Positions 60,165 to 64,000 of a stretch of DNA of 64,000 nucleotides are shown one piece after another. Origin of the DNA: Streptomyces sp. BK239 (GTDB taxonomy: Bacteria > Actinomycetota > Actinomycetes > Streptomycetales > Streptomycetaceae); assembly GCF_004217285.1 (NCBI RefSeq), contig NZ_SHKS01000003.1, positions 159,169 through 223,168 on the forward strand, written 5' to 3'. A model generated the notes under the pieces. It did not search any database, was not told the DNA's origin, and worked only from the letters and a program-made list of their open reading frames with translations. Every line of letters starts with the position of its first letter. Positions within the stretch are counted from its first letter, which is position 1. The position numbers were made by a program, and so were the translations under genes.

Positions 60165-60385
60165 TGTGGTGGCGGCTCCAGGACCGGAAGATTCTCAGGC
60201 GCATCCACACGCTCATCGCGGACATCGCCCGGAACGGCAACGAGGGAATCGGCAAACCGGAGTCCCTCAAGCACGGGTTCCAGGGGTACTGGTCGCGCCG
60301 GGTCGACGACGAGCACCGCCTGACCTACAAGGCCGCCGGGGACGGCGTGCTGGTCGCACAGGGCCGCTCTCACTACGAAGGCTGA
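60143..60385 (+). pseudogene. 5'-truncated YoeB/Txe-type toxin fused to the aminotransferase fragment
   Basis: From 60165 the sequence encodes LWWRLQDRKILRRIHTLIADIARNGNEGIGKPESLKHGFQGYWSRRVDDEHRLTYKAAGDGVLVAQGRSHYEG. This is clearly a YoeB-family mRNA interferase with the Glu (KPES), Arg (WSRR), and terminal His-Tyr (SHY) catalytic residues kept. The first ~15 residues of a normal YoeB and the whole YefM/antitoxin gene are missing. In their place is the 117-bp aminotransferase piece, which provides a GTG (VAEALSL) in frame by chance. An 80-aa chimeric protein could be made, but loss of the first beta-strand probably inactivates it. Confidence 0.85.
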
Positions 60386-60481
60386 GAGCCCGGCCGGGCC
60401 GCGTGGTCGCGGGGTGGGCCGGGCTCCCGTGAGGTGTGACTCGTGCGGCGCCGGGGTCAAGTGGTGCGCGCGGGAGCGGAG

Positions 60482-61012
60482 TTACTCGTCGCCCTCCTCG
60501 GGCTTCGCCGCGTCGTCGACCTCCTGCTCCAGACCCAGCTGCTCCACGAGCCACTTGTCGAACTCGATGGCCGCCCGCACCCAGCTCACCGTCGAGGAGA
60601 CGAACAGCTCGATGTTCACACCGGCGCCGATCAGCAGCTGCGCCTCGCCGATGAGGCGGACGGTGCCGTCGTCGTGGGTGTGGGTGTAGACCTTCGGCCA
60701 CAGGGTGCGACGGTTCCAGTCGTCAATCGCCTCCAGCAGCTGCGGCTTGACGTCGATCTTGTGCGGCCGGTCGAAGAACGTCCGCACCGAGTAGACCGCC
60801 TGTTCCCCTTCACCGCGGAACATGAAGTAGGTGCGGAACTCCTCCCACGGCGCCGCGAGGTCGCCCTCGTCGTCTACGACGTACTTGAGCTCCATCTGGT
60901 CGAGGAGCTGCTTCACCAGGTCCTGATCCGGAACGACGGGGCCCGCCGGTCCCTGGGGCTGCGGCTCGGGCTGACCCCCGAAGTTCGGAATCGAGGACGG
61001 GTCGATGGACAT
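60482..61012 (-). CDS. YbjN-domain protein
   Basis: 176 aa from MSIDPSSIPNFGGQ; upstream extension is rejected because this ATG starts the family-like region. The YbjN (type III secretion chaperone-like) fold is seen in LVKQLLDQMELKYVVDDEGDLAAPWEEFRTYFMFRGEGEQAVYSVRTFFDRP, RLIGEAQLLIGAGVNIELFVSSTVSWVRAAIEFDKWLVEQLG and an acidic tail. Actinobacterial members are small cytoplasmic proteins of unknown role. It lies immediately upstream of the decayed toxin region and downstream of clpB on the same strand. Confidence 0.8.
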   Translation of the reverse strand: MSIDPSSIPNFGGQPEPQPQGPAGPVVPDQDLVKQLLDQMELKYVVDDEGDLAAPWEEFRTYFMFRGEGEQAVYSVRTFFDRPHKIDVKPQLLEAIDDWNRRTLWPKVYTHTHDDGTVRLIGEAQLLIGAGVNIELFVSSTVSWVRAAIEFDKWLVEQLGLEQEVDDAAKPEEGDE

Positions 61013-61127
61013 ATGTGAACACTCCTGCGGTCGTCTGGTCCGTCCGGCCATCAGTGAGACCAGACGTACAACCCACCCTCTCTCTCTTGCCCCGTGACCG
61101 GCAACCTGCCCGGCCGGTGTGCCCCGA

Positions 61128-63761
<2,634 letters not shown>

Positions 63762-63819
63762 GTTCGCTGTCTCCTCCTTGCGTCAGCCGTCAGCACCTGA
63801 CTCACACAACGTACACAAA

Positions 63820-63840
63820 CTTGAGTCTATTCCACTCAAG
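63820..63840. promoter_or_regulatory. HAIR (HspR-binding inverted repeat) upstream of clpB
   Basis: CTTGAGT-N7-ACTCAAG, a perfect match to the HspR-associated inverted repeat known from the dnaK, clpB and lon promoters of Streptomyces. It lies 59-79 bp upstream of the clpB start and overlaps TAGACT (minus strand, 63829-63824), a possible -10 element, which fits repression under normal temperature. Confidence 0.92.
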
Positions 63841-63878
63841 GTGCGGATGGGCGCCGCACGGCCGCTAAGTTCCCCACC

Positions 63879-64000
63879 ATGGCCGCATACCCCCAGGACC
63901 CGGGCTCTCCCGACGCGCCGTACCTCGCCTTCTGGCGGGAACGGCACGTGTGCACGCTGACCACGCCCCGCCCCGACGGCTCACCGCACGTGGTGCCCGT
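63879..64000 (+). CDS. PPOX-family (pyridoxamine 5'-phosphate oxidase-like) protein, 5' part only
   Basis: Cut by the window end. The visible 40 residues ([41 protein letters not shown]) show the typical opening of flavin/F420-dependent split-barrel proteins: a helix with [12 protein letters not shown], then [11 protein letters not shown], the first beta-hairpin of the FMN/F420-binding barrel. The ATG is 39 bp from the HAIR site, so the two divergent promoters are close together. Confidence 0.75.
   Translation, partial: MAAYPQDPGSPDAPYLAFWRERHVCTLTTPRPDGSPHVVP

Overview
The window looks like a stretch of the conserved chromosomal core of a Streptomyces species. The DNA is very G+C-rich with strong third-position GC bias, GTG and TTG starts are common, and ATGA/GTGA stop-start overlaps are frequent. 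Two dispersed intergenic repeats of a kind familiar from Streptomyces are present (9467-9497 and 45585-45658). The gene order lysC-asd / recR-ybaB / purA / P450 / kynurenine genes / fba-pyrE / clpB matches, from memory, the SCO3600s region of S. coelicolor. No rRNA, tRNA, CRISPR array, IS element or obvious biosynthetic cluster was seen.

Layout. 0-4.5 kb: a secreted two-repeat protein, then a three-gene xylose-type sugar ABC importer behind a tandem 21-bp repeat. 4.5-9.4 kb: a secreted protein, a UPF0718-type permease with its TIGR03943 partner, and a two-RCK membrane protein shaped like a K+ channel without a selectivity filter. 9.5-14.2 kb: S9 peptidase, SURF1, and a SigE-type ECF sigma factor coupled to a membrane protein that is probably its anti-sigma factor. 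14.6-19.9 kb: asd and lysC (with a probable internal start for the small Ask subunit), a DUF5063 protein, recR, ybaB and a SLATT-type membrane protein. 19.9-25.4 kb: Ser/Thr kinase, a MarR regulator with a DJ-1-like protein and a palindromic operator, a class III aminotransferase, and a GntR regulator with its own inverted-repeat operator. 25.4-36.3 kb: a fused glycosyltransferase, an unknown protein, a TetR/MDR oxidoreductase pair, purA, a degenerate diacylglycerol-kinase-like protein, and a GbsR-type regulator facing an ABC exporter. 36.3-44.4 kb: a CYP107-like P450, then two paralogous NarL-type two-component systems. The second pair is in an operon with an acyltransferase and a DUF1023 hydrolase, and both units are preceded by a GTAGTAC motif. 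44.4-47.8 kb: the kynurenine pathway (kynA, kynU and an alpha/beta hydrolase that is probably the formamidase), split by a dispersed repeat. 48-56.7 kb: DUF3151, a secreted propeller/Ig protein, fba, pyrE, aldose epimerase, SRPBCC membrane protein, spermidine synthase-like protein and DUF2617. 56.7-60.4 kb: a disturbed region with a 33-bp tandem repeat, a Cys/Gly-rich small membrane protein, an aminotransferase, a decayed gene, a Uma2-family gene, a mutated partial copy of the aminotransferase and a 5'-truncated YoeB toxin joined to that copy. 60.5-64 kb: a YbjN-domain protein, clpB with a HAIR (HspR) site, and the start of a PPOX-family gene.

How the parts act together. Several local regulator-target units can be read directly: the sugar importer, MarR/DJ-1, GntR/glycosyltransferase, TetR/oxidoreductase, GbsR/ABC exporter, the two HK/RR pairs, and HspR/clpB. 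Housekeeping functions include aspartate-family amino acid synthesis, recombinational repair, purine and pyrimidine synthesis, glycolysis, tryptophan catabolism to anthranilate, and protein disaggregation. No complete novel defence or biosynthetic system is evident. The most unusual signals are the aminotransferase-YoeB junction near 60.16 kb, the filterless RCK channel-like protein, the degenerate DAG kinase and the shared GTAGTAC motif.
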